Below, one piece after another: positions 37,126-50,572 of a stretch of DNA of 64,000 nucleotides (the stretch's first letter is position 1; every line of letters begins with the position of its first letter). This DNA comes from Piromyces finnis (Eukaryota > Neocallimastigomycota > Neocallimastigomycetes > Neocallimastigales > Neocallimastigaceae): positions 715,001 through 779,000 of the forward strand of contig MCFH01000014.1 in NCBI GenBank assembly GCA_002104945.1. Reading direction: 5' to 3'. Under the pieces are notes generated by a model that did not search any database, was not told the DNA's origin, and saw only the letters and a program-made list of their open reading frames with translations. The position numbers and the translations under genes are program-made.

Positions 37126-37913
37126 TGTAAAAGTATAAAATTTAAAACAGATTTCATACTTAAAACAAAACAATTTTTATTAACACAAAAATAAAAAAAT
37201 AAAACATTAAATTTTTATTTTAAGAAAACATTTTATTTAAACTCTTAAAAATATTATTAGCTATATAATAGTTAATAATTAAAAAATTGAAAATAACAAT
37301 TACATCGATTTAAAAAATAAAAATTACATGTATTTATATTTTTTCATAATTATATTCTAATATATTATTCTATTTAAATAAACATATATTTAATATAAAA
37401 TAAACAAAACTAATTTAATTAAATAATAAAATAACAGAACTAAACTAAACTAATTCATTATACTTTTAATTCAATTTGAGTAAACTCAAAATTGAATAAA
37501 GCCCATGTATTTTCTATAAATTAATTTAATATTATCAATACTATTCTTAATATATTTCCTATTGAAATATAAATAAATCTATTTTTAAAACTAAGTTAAA
37601 ATTATTAAACTATTCTAAATTTAAATAAAAAAGTATAATCTATTCTAAAATTAAATAAAAAGTATTTAAAAAATATTTTAATTATTTTAAATATTTGAAA
37701 TATTTAAATTTAATTAAAATTCTTTTATTCCTTAAATTTAAATATTTATCTTAATTTAAATTTTACGGAATTATTATAAAATAATTTATTATTAAATTAT
37801 TCCATAAAATTTACTCAAAAATTTTATAATCAGTTTTACTAAATATTAATTTATTATTTAATAATTAATAATTAATTATTAAATAATCTAAAGATATATA
37901 TTATATCTTTACA
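37126..37913 (-). repeat. Element L 5' LTR (family A)
   Basis: 788 bp. It differs from the copy at 25377-26164 at about six positions by eye. The right flank ATAGG (37914-37918) matches the left flank at 25372-25376. Confidence 0.93.
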
Positions 37914-38241
37914 ATAGGTCTAACCGTAGGAAGAGAAATATTCAACTTAACACAGATTCAATTGAAAAAATCCAGAGAAAATTGAGAAGATGAAATCTGT
38001 CAATGGTGAAACATTTTATAAGTTATCGTGAAAAGGATTTGACAAATCCACCTGACAATTAGTACAAAAGTTTGAAAGAAACTCTAAAAAGTCAAAACAT
38101 AAGTCGAATGACACCATGAAAATTAGAAAGAATAAAGTTGGTAATTTAATTAAGCATAGATACCAATCATTTGTAATTGAAATTTCTTCGAGAAAAGATT
38201 CCCTATAAATTAATCTCTCAGGAGCTCGACTTAGAGGAGAT
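37914..38241 (+). pseudogene. Element C: 3' end of pol and polypurine region
   Basis: Continues C after element L (GGTCTAACCGTAGGAAG, matching B 34151 onwards) through the chromodomain-like tail, with small deletions and a TGA in the YKLSWKG motif. It ends GGAGCTCGACTTAGAGGAGAT directly before an LTR start, which in 21 bases shows the same pre-LTR context as B. Confidence 0.88.
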
Positions 38242-38403
38242 TGTAAAGATATCAAACTCCTCAACTTGATATCTTTAATGTAACTTAAGCCACAAGTATT
38301 ATTGTTTAGGTTATACAAATTATATTACAGAAAAAGAAAATGAGACATAATTTATTTATTAATAATTAAAGTTTGAAACAAAATAAATTATTAATTTATT
38401 TTA
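38242..38403 (+). mobile_element. Element C 3' LTR, truncated (family B)
   Basis: TGTAAAGATATCAAACTCC... matches the first ~160 bases of the B LTR (including the 14 bases lost from B's own 3' LTR), then the match ends at about 38403 in unrelated AT-rich sequence. Confidence 0.85.
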
Positions 38404-38439
38404 TTTTTCTAATAAACAATAATTAATAATTAAAAATAA

Positions 38440-38730
38440 TTAATTGACAAACTCTATTTAACTCTTTGTGGTTGTTTATTATAAATCTTTATAATAAACT
38501 CGATAAGTATTTTAATTTTTTAGTTCTTTATTCTAATTCTATATCAAATTATTATAGTATATTATTATATTACTACAATATTGATAATTAATATTATATT
38601 ATAGTAATTTCTTTTAATTATTATAAAAAATTACTACATTTTGGTACAGTGGAAATATTATCTTAATTCTATCATTAAATATAGAAAGTGATAGTATTTG
38701 TATCTAAAATTTAATAAATAATAATAATAT
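38440..38730. repeat. Dispersed repeat family G, copy b
   Basis: Matches 8640-8830 (TTGTTTATTATAAATCTTTATAA) and then the ATTATCTTAATTCTAT...ATAGAAAGTGATA hairpin that also starts the palindrome arms at 42969 and 44680. Confidence 0.65.
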
Positions 38731-39288
38731 AAATTAATTACTAATAACTTGTTTTTCATTATTAATAAAAATAGAATAGAATGTAATTATTTTGTTTAAG
38801 ATATTTATACTAGCATTGTTTTTTTTTTTTTTAATTTATTTAAAAGATTTTATCTTTAAAAGTTTAAATGGCTGAAGAATATGTCAAAAAAAAATTAATA
38901 GTAATAATAATAATAATAATTAATAAACTGAAATAATAAATTATAAATTATCATGGAGAATAAAATTTAAAAATATATCAAATTTATTTTATATATAATA
39001 ATATAATAGCTTATTCTTAACTATTAATTAATGATAAAAATTATGAGACATTAATATTATTTTATTAATTTTATCATCATTATTTTTACTTTATTTTATT
39101 TTATTATTATTATTATTTTATTATTATTATTTTGATATATTACAATATAGCTTTAGGTATTATCTATGATAATTTTTTTTTTTTAAGATATATCCTAATC
39201 TTTTAAAAATTTTTTTTGCTTAAAAATTTATCTTTAAAAGATGTTTTAACCTAACCATAATAGTTGTAAATAAGAAATAAAAACAAAA
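38731..39288. other. AT-rich spacer 3' of the tRNA gene
   Basis: Low-complexity sequence with T runs and AAT/ATT runs. No gene is seen. Confidence 0.5.
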
Positions 39289-39360
39289 TGGAGAGTGAGT
39301 GATTCGAACACCCAACCTTCCGCTCTGGAGGCGGACGCGCTACCGTTGCGCCAACCCTCC
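39289..39360 (-). tRNA. tRNA-Trp (anticodon CCA)
   Basis: On the minus strand a 72-nt cloverleaf: acceptor GGAGGGT pairing with ACTCTCC plus discriminator A; D-arm GCGC/GCGC around AACGGTA; anticodon stem TCCGC/GCGGA with loop CTCCAGA (anticodon CCA); T-arm GGGTG/CACTC with loop TTCGAAT. No intron. A T run follows (TTTTGTTTTT on the minus strand), as expected for pol III termination. It decodes UGG in cytosolic translation. The 5' end lies 65 bp from the edge of repeat F copy 1, and a mutated copy occurs at 56232-56315. Confidence 0.95.
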
Positions 39361-39425
39361 TTTCTTAAATTTTTGATATAAATTGAAATTGTAAAATATT
39401 GTATTAGTTAAATGTATTAGTTAAA

Positions 39426-41055
39426 TGTGAAGATATTAACTGGATTTAAAACAAATTCAGATAATATCTATAATTAATTAAACATAATAATTATAATTAA
39501 ATAATTTCAATAATTATTTTAAAACACTTTTAAAAGTCACCTTTTAAATTTTGATTCAGTGAAAGGGTTATGATTTCAAAAATTTAATATCAATATACTA
39601 TAACCCTTAACCAAAAATAAGCAAGTACGAAATAAGGTGTAACTCGCCAAAAACGATCGCTACGGCTGTAAGTGCTACGGTGATGAAACTAGGTTTATTG
39701 GAAAGCTTAGGAAGAAAGCTACAATTTGGTACAATCGCGGTCCTTCTAACTGATCATTTAAGGAAGTTATGATCATTTAAAGATTTTATTAGGTAAATTA
39801 AAATCAATATGATATCAAGTATGGATCATAAATATTTCTTATGACTTGATGAAATTAAAAATATATCAATAGGAATTTTAGTTATATTAATTTAATTAAT
39901 GATAACGATTGTTACTAAAAATAGAACTAGACCCATTTAGGTGTAACAGTTAATACCTATAAATTAAATAATCTTAATTATTATAAAATAGGTTAACGGC
40001 AAGTTTTATTAGAAATAATTTTGAAAATAATAATTATTTAGTTATAACAAATATGTTATGGTAATATCAATTAATAATGATGAATTATTAATTGAATAGT
40101 TTTTATAATTACTAATTAGGATCAACTGTTTAAATGATTAATCATATGTTTATTTTATTTTATGTCATGACAAACAAACAATCTTATTACTTATTTAATT
40201 ATATTACTAATATATTATATGTAATACTTTATTCTTATTAATATCAATTTAATAATCTGAACAAAGAATATAAAAGAGAATGAATTGAATTCGATTTTAA
40301 TTCTTTGTAAAGATTATAGTTATAATCTTAATTATATAGTTACTTATAATATCATTTATATTATTATTAAATAAATAAAAAATTTATAAAAAGTTATTTT
40401 AAAGTAAATATAAATTTTTCATTTTTCATTTGGGAGTTTAAGGTGTTATTTTATAATTAAATTTAATTTCTTAAAAAACATTTTTACTATATAATTAATA
40501 ACATTCTGACCTGGCCGCATAACCAAACCCAAAAACTTAACATTAAATGTAAAAGTTTTACTAAACTTATAATTTAATATTAAAATATTAAATTAAATAA
40601 AAGGTTAAAAGATAACTAGGTTAGAAAAAAAATGTTTTATTAAAATAATCTTAATTGATTTATAAATGAATAATTATATTATGTATTATAGTTAAAATAA
40701 TTCCTTTTTATTTTATTTAAAGAATATATATAATAATAAGATTATTTAATAGTAATACTTATTAAGTATTAATAAGATAATAATCTTTACAAAGATTTAA
40801 TTCATAAAACTATTCTAAACTATTTATACTATTTGTAATTTTACATTTAATACTAAAATAACTTTTTAGTACATGATTATATTCATAATATATTTTATAA
40901 TACTAAGGCTAAACTTAAGACTTACTACTAATTATTAAAAATAACTATTGTTTATATATTTATAATATTAATTATTTCTTAATTATAATATAATTCATTG
41001 AATATAATATTAATAATTATAATCCTCTAGTTCAAAGATTATAAATTATGTTATT
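39426..41055 (+). repeat. Long dispersed repeat F, copy 1 (probable LTR)
   Basis: Begins TGTGAAGATATTAACTGGAT and matches 54168-55725 throughout with moderate divergence (for example AACATTCTGACCTGGCCGCA in both). The first 34 bases also start the solo LTR at 46173, which suggests the left end is an LTR end. CTTTACA near 40793 could be the LTR's right end, but no target duplication was found, so the boundaries are open. It starts 65 bp upstream of the tRNA-Trp gene's 5' end. Confidence 0.65.
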
Positions 41056-42968
41056 GAAATAATTATTATAAAATAAAATTAATTAGTTCCGGAAAATAAT
41101 TTTAATTTAATTAAACAATAATTTTTATACTTTGAGTGAATGATTTATGTTTGATATATCAGGGGTGATCATTCTCTGAATAAACAATTAATCATTGCTA
41201 ACAAAATATCTTTAAATTGGAATATCTCGTGAACCAGCAGAGATATTGACCTGATTTTAAGATATGTTGTTTGTCTCGAGCGTGGCTTTCTAACGAACGT
41301 AATTATAACCAAAATATTTTTATTCAAAAATCGTCATTCGTTGAGGAGATACGCGTGTTTTTTCTTATTCCATTTTAACGATAAGGGTTAAAGTTATTTA
41401 TTATAAAAATTATTAAGGGTTAAGGTCATATTTTAACCTTTCCTAAATTTTTAAATATTTCTTAATAAAATTTTATAATTTATTTGAAAATAAAATATTT
41501 GTTGATTTTGAATTTTCATAAGTGATTTCACAATTCCAAGTGATCTTGAAATTGTAATTTCACTAGTATTCGTGACATTAAATAATGTATTTAATACGTA
41601 TGTAGAACAATGTATAATGTATTGAATTAATGTACCGTAAATTTTACAAAAATTTACATCACAATACATTAACATAAATTTATGTAAATTTAATTTTATG
41701 ATAAGATAAAGTTTTGATGATAAAATAAAATTTTAAAATTAAATAATTTTTAACCAATAAATATTTGAGATAAGAAAAAAAATTTTTTTTATAAACTAAG
41801 CCTCAAAATTAGAAATAAATAAATTAAATATATGTTTGAAATATAATCAACCATATAGTAAATAAATCAAAACTTTATTTTAAGCTTAGAAAATTCTTTA
41901 GTAAATAAATTGAATTTAAATAGTTTAATACAAATAATTTCTTTTAATAAATGTATAAATGTAAACAATGTAAAATTATAATATTAAAACATGTATATTA
42001 GAATTAATTCAATTTACTTAAAAAGTATAAATAAAGAAAATTTCTCAACTATTGAAACGATAGTTGGAAAATAGTAATTAATTACAATTGTATAATTAGT
42101 ATTAATAATATTAGATTATTAATAAAGTTTATAATAAAACATTTTTTATTTAATTAAAAACTGATTACCTAGCGAAGGCTCTGGTTAAATAACCTTCGTG
42201 GTAAAGTAATCAGCAGTTGTCATAGTTTCGAAGATAAATTTATTATTTAAATAAATAAAAAAAAAAAGTATTAAAAAATAAATTGGAATTTTTTTTTTTG
42301 TTTTGTATTGTTGTTTTGTTAGCACAGACCTAAATCCAATAATTTAATTTAAAGGTTAGATTTAAATTAAATATTTTACAGAAATTAATAAATATGAAAT
42401 TATAATCTTGATATAAACTAACCCTCAAAACAACTTAAAAATAAATAATAAATAATAATAATATTTAAATGTTTAATTAAAAGTATAAAAATTATATATT
42501 AAAACTCAGTTTAAATTATATTTTTGTTATAAAATAAACATAGTATAAATAACATTTTAAATAGTAAAATAGTGTTATATTAATTAAATTAATTACTTTA
42601 AAATAAATTGTTTCTTTTATTTATTATTCATTATTATTTTAAAACATATTAATATTTTATTTTAAAAAGTTAAAACAGAAAGAAAATTATAAATACATGT
42701 AATTATTTCCTAATTTAAAAATCAATCAATACTTTTAATAAATGTATTAAATAAAGAGTTGATTCAAAAATATGTTTTAAAATTGTGTTTTTAAAACATA
42801 ACTTTTATATTTTGTTAATAATCGTTATGTCGAATTAAAATATTTCAAATAACTTTATAATAAAAATTTATTTTAAATCTTTTTTTTTATATAAATTGAT
42901 AAGAATATTATCACTTTTATAATTATTTAATTATAAATTAAGATAATATTAAACACTTATCATTTTTT
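41056..42968. other. Non-coding region with degenerate LTR-like sequence
   Basis: No ORF is recognised. 41160-41420 is slightly richer in G+C. 42165-42230 forms a strong inverted repeat (CTGATTAC...CGAAGG...CCTTCG...GTAATCAG). About 42375-42740 shows an LTR-like TATAAATACATGTAA context and partial similarity to 53265-53740. This is probably old LTR material. Confidence 0.45.
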
Positions 42969-44174
<1,206 letters not shown>

Positions 44175-44183
44175 CATTTTTTG

Positions 44184-44545
44184 ATAAAGAATGAAATTTA
44201 TAAATAATGAATTAATAGAATAGCTGATTTTAAAATTATATAAACTTAATATAAATTAAAATAATAGTAAATAATCAAAATAATATAAAATATAAATGTT
44301 TAATTAAATTTTAAAAATGTAAAATATAAACAACTTTTGTTTATAAACAAACTTAAATGTAATTATTTATTATAAATAGAAATAGAAAATATTATTTTTA
44401 AAGATTGTTACTAATTAGCCAGGAAAATTAGAATATTTTAAAATTATAATAAATTAATATATATTTTTTTATAATACATAGCGAGATGTATTATACATTT
44501 ATTTTAAATAAATAAACTAATATTATAAAACAAGATGTGTTTTTA
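44184..44545. repeat. Dispersed repeat family G, copy c
   Basis: Matches 8829-9140, including TTAGCCAGGAAAATTAGAA and ATACATAGCGAGATGTATTA. It directly follows the palindrome's right arm, as it follows the related hairpin sequence elsewhere. Confidence 0.75.
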
Positions 44546-44679
44546 AAACTTTAAATTATATTTAATAATTATATACTTGTAGAATGAGCAAGTAAAAATA
44601 AGTCATTCAAATACACACCAAATATACCACTTTCTAAGCTTATTTAGAATTAAGGTATATTTGAACGTGTGTCATTTTT

Positions 44680-45388
<709 letters not shown>

Positions 45389-46172
45389 ATTTATAAATTT
45401 AATTATTTATCATTTTTTGTTAAGGAACCAACAAATAATATTATTCTTGTCATAATTAATGATTATGACCTAATCCATTATTGTTCCTAAATGTATGAAA
45501 ACTTTACAATATTCTTATTTGTAAATTAATGTATACACTTAAATTATATTTAAAATTATTAATAATTATTTTTATTGAACTTAAATTTTATTTTATTAAA
45601 TTTAAAAATTAATTTAGTAATAATAATATATTGAAAATTATAGTTTATTGAACTATTAGTTTAATTTATCAAGTTAATGAATTTTTATTAATTAAAATTA
45701 TGAATAATATTTCTGTAATGTAGTAAAATTCTTTAGTTAAATATATTTAAAGTAAACCTTTAATGTATGTTAATCAATTTAATAATATGTATAAATATTT
45801 ATTATAATAGTTATGTAATTTTATTATTCATTTAAAAGTAATTTAAATACTAAAATTAATGTAAATAATTAAAGACTAATTCTTTTAATTAACACTACTT
45901 AATTTTTTACAAAAAGTATAAAAAGGTGTATATTATAAGAATTATAGAGTATACAGATCTTTTTATTTTTATTTTATTTTATAATTTTATATTAATATTT
46001 TAATAAAACAATTTTATTAATAAAACAATTTTTCTTATTTCATTTTAATATTATTTTTGAGTATTAATAAATTTATTAATATTTTATAAATAAAATTAAA
46101 TTCCTCGAACCTTAACATTTTTGATACGCTACTCACATAAAAACATAATAAAAACTAACTGAATAAACACGA
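45389..46172. other. AT-rich region, no gene seen
   Basis: Contains a short inverted repeat, GTCATAAT/ATTATGAC (about 45449-45470), and LTR-like fragments; nothing further can be assigned. Confidence 0.45.
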
Positions 46173-46597
46173 TGTGAAGATATTAACTGGATTTAAAACA
46201 AATTCAAATAGTATATAAATAATAAATGATTAATATATAAATAATACATGGGCACATATTCAAATTAAATAGTACTTGATCTGAATTGCCTATTTAATTT
46301 TACTAAAATAGTTATAGTTTAAATATTTTATTAATAGTTAAGATTTTAGCATAGGTTTTAAATAATAATATATAGTGAATAAATAGTTATAATATAATAT
46401 AAATGTATTTAGGAAAAATATAAATAGAAGATGTTTTTCATCATTTTATCGATGTAATTGTTATTATTAAAAATTCTATTATAATAAAAAAGAGATATTT
46501 TTATAAAACAATTTTTTTTATTTTTATTTTAAATTTTTGTATGTGTTATTGTAATAGAATAGATATCCTAGTCTATTCTTTCTGTGTCGCCATTACA
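46173..46597 (+). mobile_element. Solo LTR of mixed type (F start, B body)
   Basis: The first ~34 bases (TGTGAAGATATTAACTGGAT...) match repeat F. From about 46210 on it matches the B LTR through GATGTAATTGTTATTATT to the end GTCGCCATTACA. No matching target repeats flank it (ACACGA on the left, ACCAT on the right). It looks like a recombinant or rearranged LTR. Confidence 0.8.
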
Positions 46598-46651
46598 ACC
46601 ATATTAGAAGAGCTATAAATAACAATTAATTTTAGTTCCTTCGGCAATGCA

Positions 46652-47011
46652 TCATACATTATGGTAAATTATCCACATACCACAAAAGGTGGCTTTGTCA
46701 ACCTCGTATAATGATTTCAGCTTTCCCATTTTTTCATAGGCGGTAGCGCAATCCTTGATATAATACTTGATCTTATCTATCACATTAGTTAGAATAATGT
46801 TGCTGGCCTTCGCATCATTTGTTTCATGGTCGTTTTTGGTATTATGATCGGTATCGTTATTTACACTATTGGCTATAGTGCTTGTGACATCGGTTTCAAT
46901 GTACAAATTTAACTTAAAGGATTTGAGATAATCACTAATTGTGATATACCAGATTGGAAAGTTTTCACATCCTACTAGTTTGTCACATGAAAAGTTGATA
47001 TTGGTTGACAT
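46652..47011 (-). pseudogene. Copia-type gag fragment
   Basis: The 119-codon minus frame begins MSTNINFSCDKLVGCENFPIW and continues to YEKMGKLKSLYEV. This resembles the N-terminal gag of Ty1/copia elements (DUF4219/UBN2 type: a G.NF..W..... pattern and later A...W..L...Y). No protease, integrase or RT of this type follows, and the frame ends shortly after. This is the only copia-like sequence in the window; all other elements are Ty3/gypsy-like. Confidence 0.6.
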
Positions 47012-48069
47012 GTCTGAGTTTTGAGTTGAGACTCTTAATCTTTTATTTGTATGTTAATTTTATTAATAAAATTTATTTATAGTAAATATAAATAGGTAAT
47101 TATCAGGAATTAATTAATACAAAATTAATAAATTTATGATATGTGGCTTAATATATTATTAATGATCATGTACATGAATATTCTTAGAACATGTGAATTA
47201 CTAATTATTACTAATGTATTATTTATTATTAATAATTAAAGTTTACTAAGTTATGATATTATGATATTATAACAATAATAATTAATAAACGAATACTAAT
47301 AAACATATTATGTCTTAATATATAAATGTATATACAAATGTAAAGGTAATTAATCATGTATTAGTATAAATGTTAAAAAAGAGTACTTAAATAAATATTA
47401 ACAAGTTCCTTTTTTTGATTATTTTAATTTAATATTTGTAAACTTTTATAAAATATAATAATTATAAAAGATTAATTATTCAAATTTAATTAATTAAATT
47501 TATTCCATACCAAATTTATTTTTGCTTATTGTTATTATTTAAAGATTTATAATAAAAAATTATTAAAATATTACAACATCTGATCTGATCAATACTTTTT
47601 TTTTTTTATATAATTAAAATAAATTAATTATTTGTAACCTTAAATTATCATAATAGATTAAGTCATAAATTTTAAAAAATTTTGTATAAATAGATAGCAT
47701 GGCATTAACATTCAATAATAATCAACTTTTTATAAATATGGATTTTCATTTATATCATTCACATAATAAGCATATTATTTTATGTTTTAATATTTTGATA
47801 TTTTGATATAATTTAACCAATGTACCCTTAATACTGACTATCTGTTTTTTTATTTTTATTTTTATTGATTTTAAAATAAATCCATTATTGATAATATTTC
47901 AATAAATAAATAATAATAGGGAGTAATATTTAATAATATTATTTAAATAAAAATACTAATAATAATATATATTATTGTTATATATTAAAAGGTATATTAA
48001 TATTTTAATAAATAAATTAATAATAATTATAATCGATAGTAATAATATCAGTGAAATTTAATATATATT
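47012..48069. other. AT-rich intergenic sequence
   Basis: No coding region or RNA gene is recognised. Short runs of A and T only. Confidence 0.5.
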
Positions 48070-50245
48070 TAATCGATGTTATCTTTGATATCTAAAGTAT
48101 CAAATGGAATAGTACACAATTCACCATTTTCATATCCTCAACTACCTATTTCATCAACATGATCAATTTCAACAGAATCAGAACAACAATTATATCCTAA
48201 ATTTATAATGCTATATGGACAATTTAAATTTTTTTCTTCTTTACGTTCTATAGGGGCTGGTAATAATTCATAATCATTTAAACAGTTATTTTCGTCAACT
48301 CTTGAACAGATAGTCTTATTTTTAACAATAAAATCTTCATAAATATTATTATTATCACAATTTTCAATACTTATTTATTTTTATACATTATACATTTATC
48401 ATTATCAAATACTGAAATTATATTAGGATAATTATTATTTCGCTTAAAATACCACTGATTTCTAGAATTTCTAACACATTTAAAATTAGTTTTTAATACA
48501 TACCTTCTATCTTTATTAATTTTTAATTTAATTTGAATGCATTTCGCAGTTTTAGCTTTTTTCCATTTTGTTTTGAAATAATTCTTTTATAAATATAATA
48601 AGTACTATCAAAATATACATTTAATCCATTATTATATTCTGGGGATTCCAAATAATTAATTTATGTAGTTATCTTTATTAATTGTATTACTTAAATTTTC
48701 TAAATCATTATTTATATTATTTGGATGATTCAAATCATTAATTATGTAACTTAAAAGATCTGAATCATTAATTGTATATTCAAGATTATTAGTTGAGCGT
48801 TTCGAAATATTATTTAAATTTAAATCATTACTTGAATATATTTTACGTATAACATCAAGGGTTGGAAAATCTACTATACACCAATGATTATGAAAATATG
48901 CATCATATTAAAATCAACTAAATGTTTATTTATTTCAGAAGACATGGAATCTATAGTGCTAGAATCGAAAATATCATACCAATCACCTATTACTGCTACA
49001 TTCATGAAATCAATTGTAAGTACATCATTATCATATATATCATAAAATTGATCAGTAACTGTATTATTATAAATCTTAATATATTTAGTATTTTTAGTTT
49101 CATTATCTACATCACACTTTATTAGTATTTTTAATTTCATTATCTACATTGGATAACATACTTCACCATGACTACGACCACCACTATTACTATATTCTTT
49201 GTATGCTCCCATGTCAGATATTTCAACGAACGAAAATAGCCATATCACCATTTTTTCTAAGATAATTATTACGTGAAAGTATAACAATCTTACCTTTTGC
49301 TTTCTCGAGAGTTGATAATGTTTTAGATTCATTATAATAATAATCTTTATATTTTTTATCTTTATTAAATGGAACAACATTAGTATTGTTAATAGTAAGA
49401 TCAACAATTCTTTTAACAATTTCAACATTGGTTGAATAGTTATCATTATAAATGTTTTCGTTTTTTAAATGAACAATAACAGTTTCAGTATTATGTTTAT
49501 TTAAAAAATTAATAATTTCATCAAATACCTCGCTTAAATAATATTTTCCACCAGTAACTTTATTATAACAATCTAAAGAGCCATGAGAAAGATATAATTC
49601 CATATTTTTATTTGTCTCAAGTCTTATATCAAGATATCTAATTCCATGCTGTAATTGTTCAGTGATGTTTAAATTCTGAGTTTGTGCGACTTCAGAACGA
49701 ATATCAGACACAACTATTTCTTACATACCTATTGCATATGTTCCACTATCGTGGGTACCAGGAATATTAATCTCATTAAGTTTTTTATTTGTTCTAATAT
49801 AGCTCATCCAATTTACGTCATTATTTATTATTTATTATTTTTTTTATAATAACATGTATCTTGTAAGTAAATCCAACCATATCGAGTTAAGCATCCATAT
49901 TTTATTGCATGATGCTGTTGTATTAATTATCCTAACATTAGATGGTGATTTATAACTTACCCACTGACATTCAGGTGCTTTGAAATACCATAAATCAGCA
50001 TAGGGTGTAATACACGTTTTATCATCAAAATCATCACTACTTAATGTCATTACATTTTTTTTAAATATATTATATTCTGAGCTTTCATCTGGTTCTTCAG
50101 TTTTAATAGTAATAGCACATGATGGTTCTTTCAATCCCGATTTATAATAATAATAAATAGTATTATCATTTATTATATTATATTATACATATCTTTTCCT
50201 TCGCTACTTTTTAAGCGACCTACATCCCATATATATGCATCCATA
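48070..50245 (-). pseudogene. PI-PLC X-domain protein with C-terminal dockerin, broken
   Basis: Minus strand. From the 5' side: an unrecognised segment at about 50240-49850 (ECQWVSYKSPSNVRIINTT); then, at about 49833-49738, NDVNWMSYIRTNKKL and IPGTHDSGTYAI with the first catalytic His of PI-specific phospholipase C; then, after a break, SDIRSEVAQTQNLNITEQL and QHGIRYLDIRLETN...LYLSHGSLDC with the second His (49713-49223). Less conserved frames follow to 48880. A Cys-rich stretch at 48600-48370 and, at about 48230-48100, a dockerin module (LGYNCCSDSVEIDHVDEIGS, then GYENGELC) end the gene. The conserved Trp of that module is TGA (48138-48140). Frames break in at least five places. In life it would have been a secreted lipid or GPI-anchor cleaving enzyme tied to the fungal cellulosome. 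That role is inferred. Confidence 0.72.
48690..49721 (-). repeat. Inverted duplication, left arm
   Basis: The reverse complement of 50573-51604 over about 1,032 bp, with no difference found in the parts compared. Centre of symmetry is about 50147; the spacer between arms is about 851 bp. Confidence 0.93.
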
Positions 50246-50439
50246 TGATAAGCATTAATAATAGATGGGATTAATAAAATAAAGTAATTAATAATAAACT
50301 TTACATATTAAATATTTAACTTATTTAAATATATTGATGTTAAAATCATTTTGTAATTTTTTTCTTACTTATATGTAGTTTTAAAAATAATTAAATACAT
50401 AATATTTAAATTATATAATTTAAGTTCATAATTGAAATT

Positions 50440-50565
50440 AAAATAATTATAGTAATTAGAATAGTATTATCATATTATTATATTATTAGTAATTAGAAAT
50501 CCTAAAAAAAAATAAATATTTAAATTCATTTAAATATAGTATAATAAAATTGATAATTATTTAGT
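50440..50565. repeat. Dispersed repeat shared with 7690-7840
   Basis: AATTAAAATAATTATAGTAA through AAAATTGATAATTATTTAGT, directly abutting the right arm of the inverted duplication. It marks foreign sequence at the junction. Confidence 0.6.
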
Positions 50566-50572
50566 ATTTGTC

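Larger units (their letters stand above)
25377..37913 (-). mobile_element. Minus-strand LTR retrotransposon 'L', apparently non-autonomous, interrupted by element B
   Basis: Two 788-bp LTRs in minus orientation (3' LTR 25377-26164, 5' LTR 37126-37913) are flanked by the target copies ATAGG (25372-25376 and 37914-37918). On either side, the coding sequence of element C continues. I count about six substitutions between the LTRs, so the insertion is fairly young but older than B or D. Without B the internal region is about 4.77 kb and holds no long ORF; only a trace of an integrase motif is seen near 26716-26758. Its primer site and the sequence before its 3' LTR match those of B. It therefore looks like a large non-coding derivative mobilised in trans by B-like enzymes. 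Confidence 0.9.

Noticed and set aside
49722-49736. A 15-base intron joining PGTHDSGTYAI to SDIRSEV
   Set aside because: GTATGTAAGAAATAG has GT-AG ends but is far too short to splice. It is more likely a frameshift or deletion in a pseudogene, although the remains of a real intron are possible.
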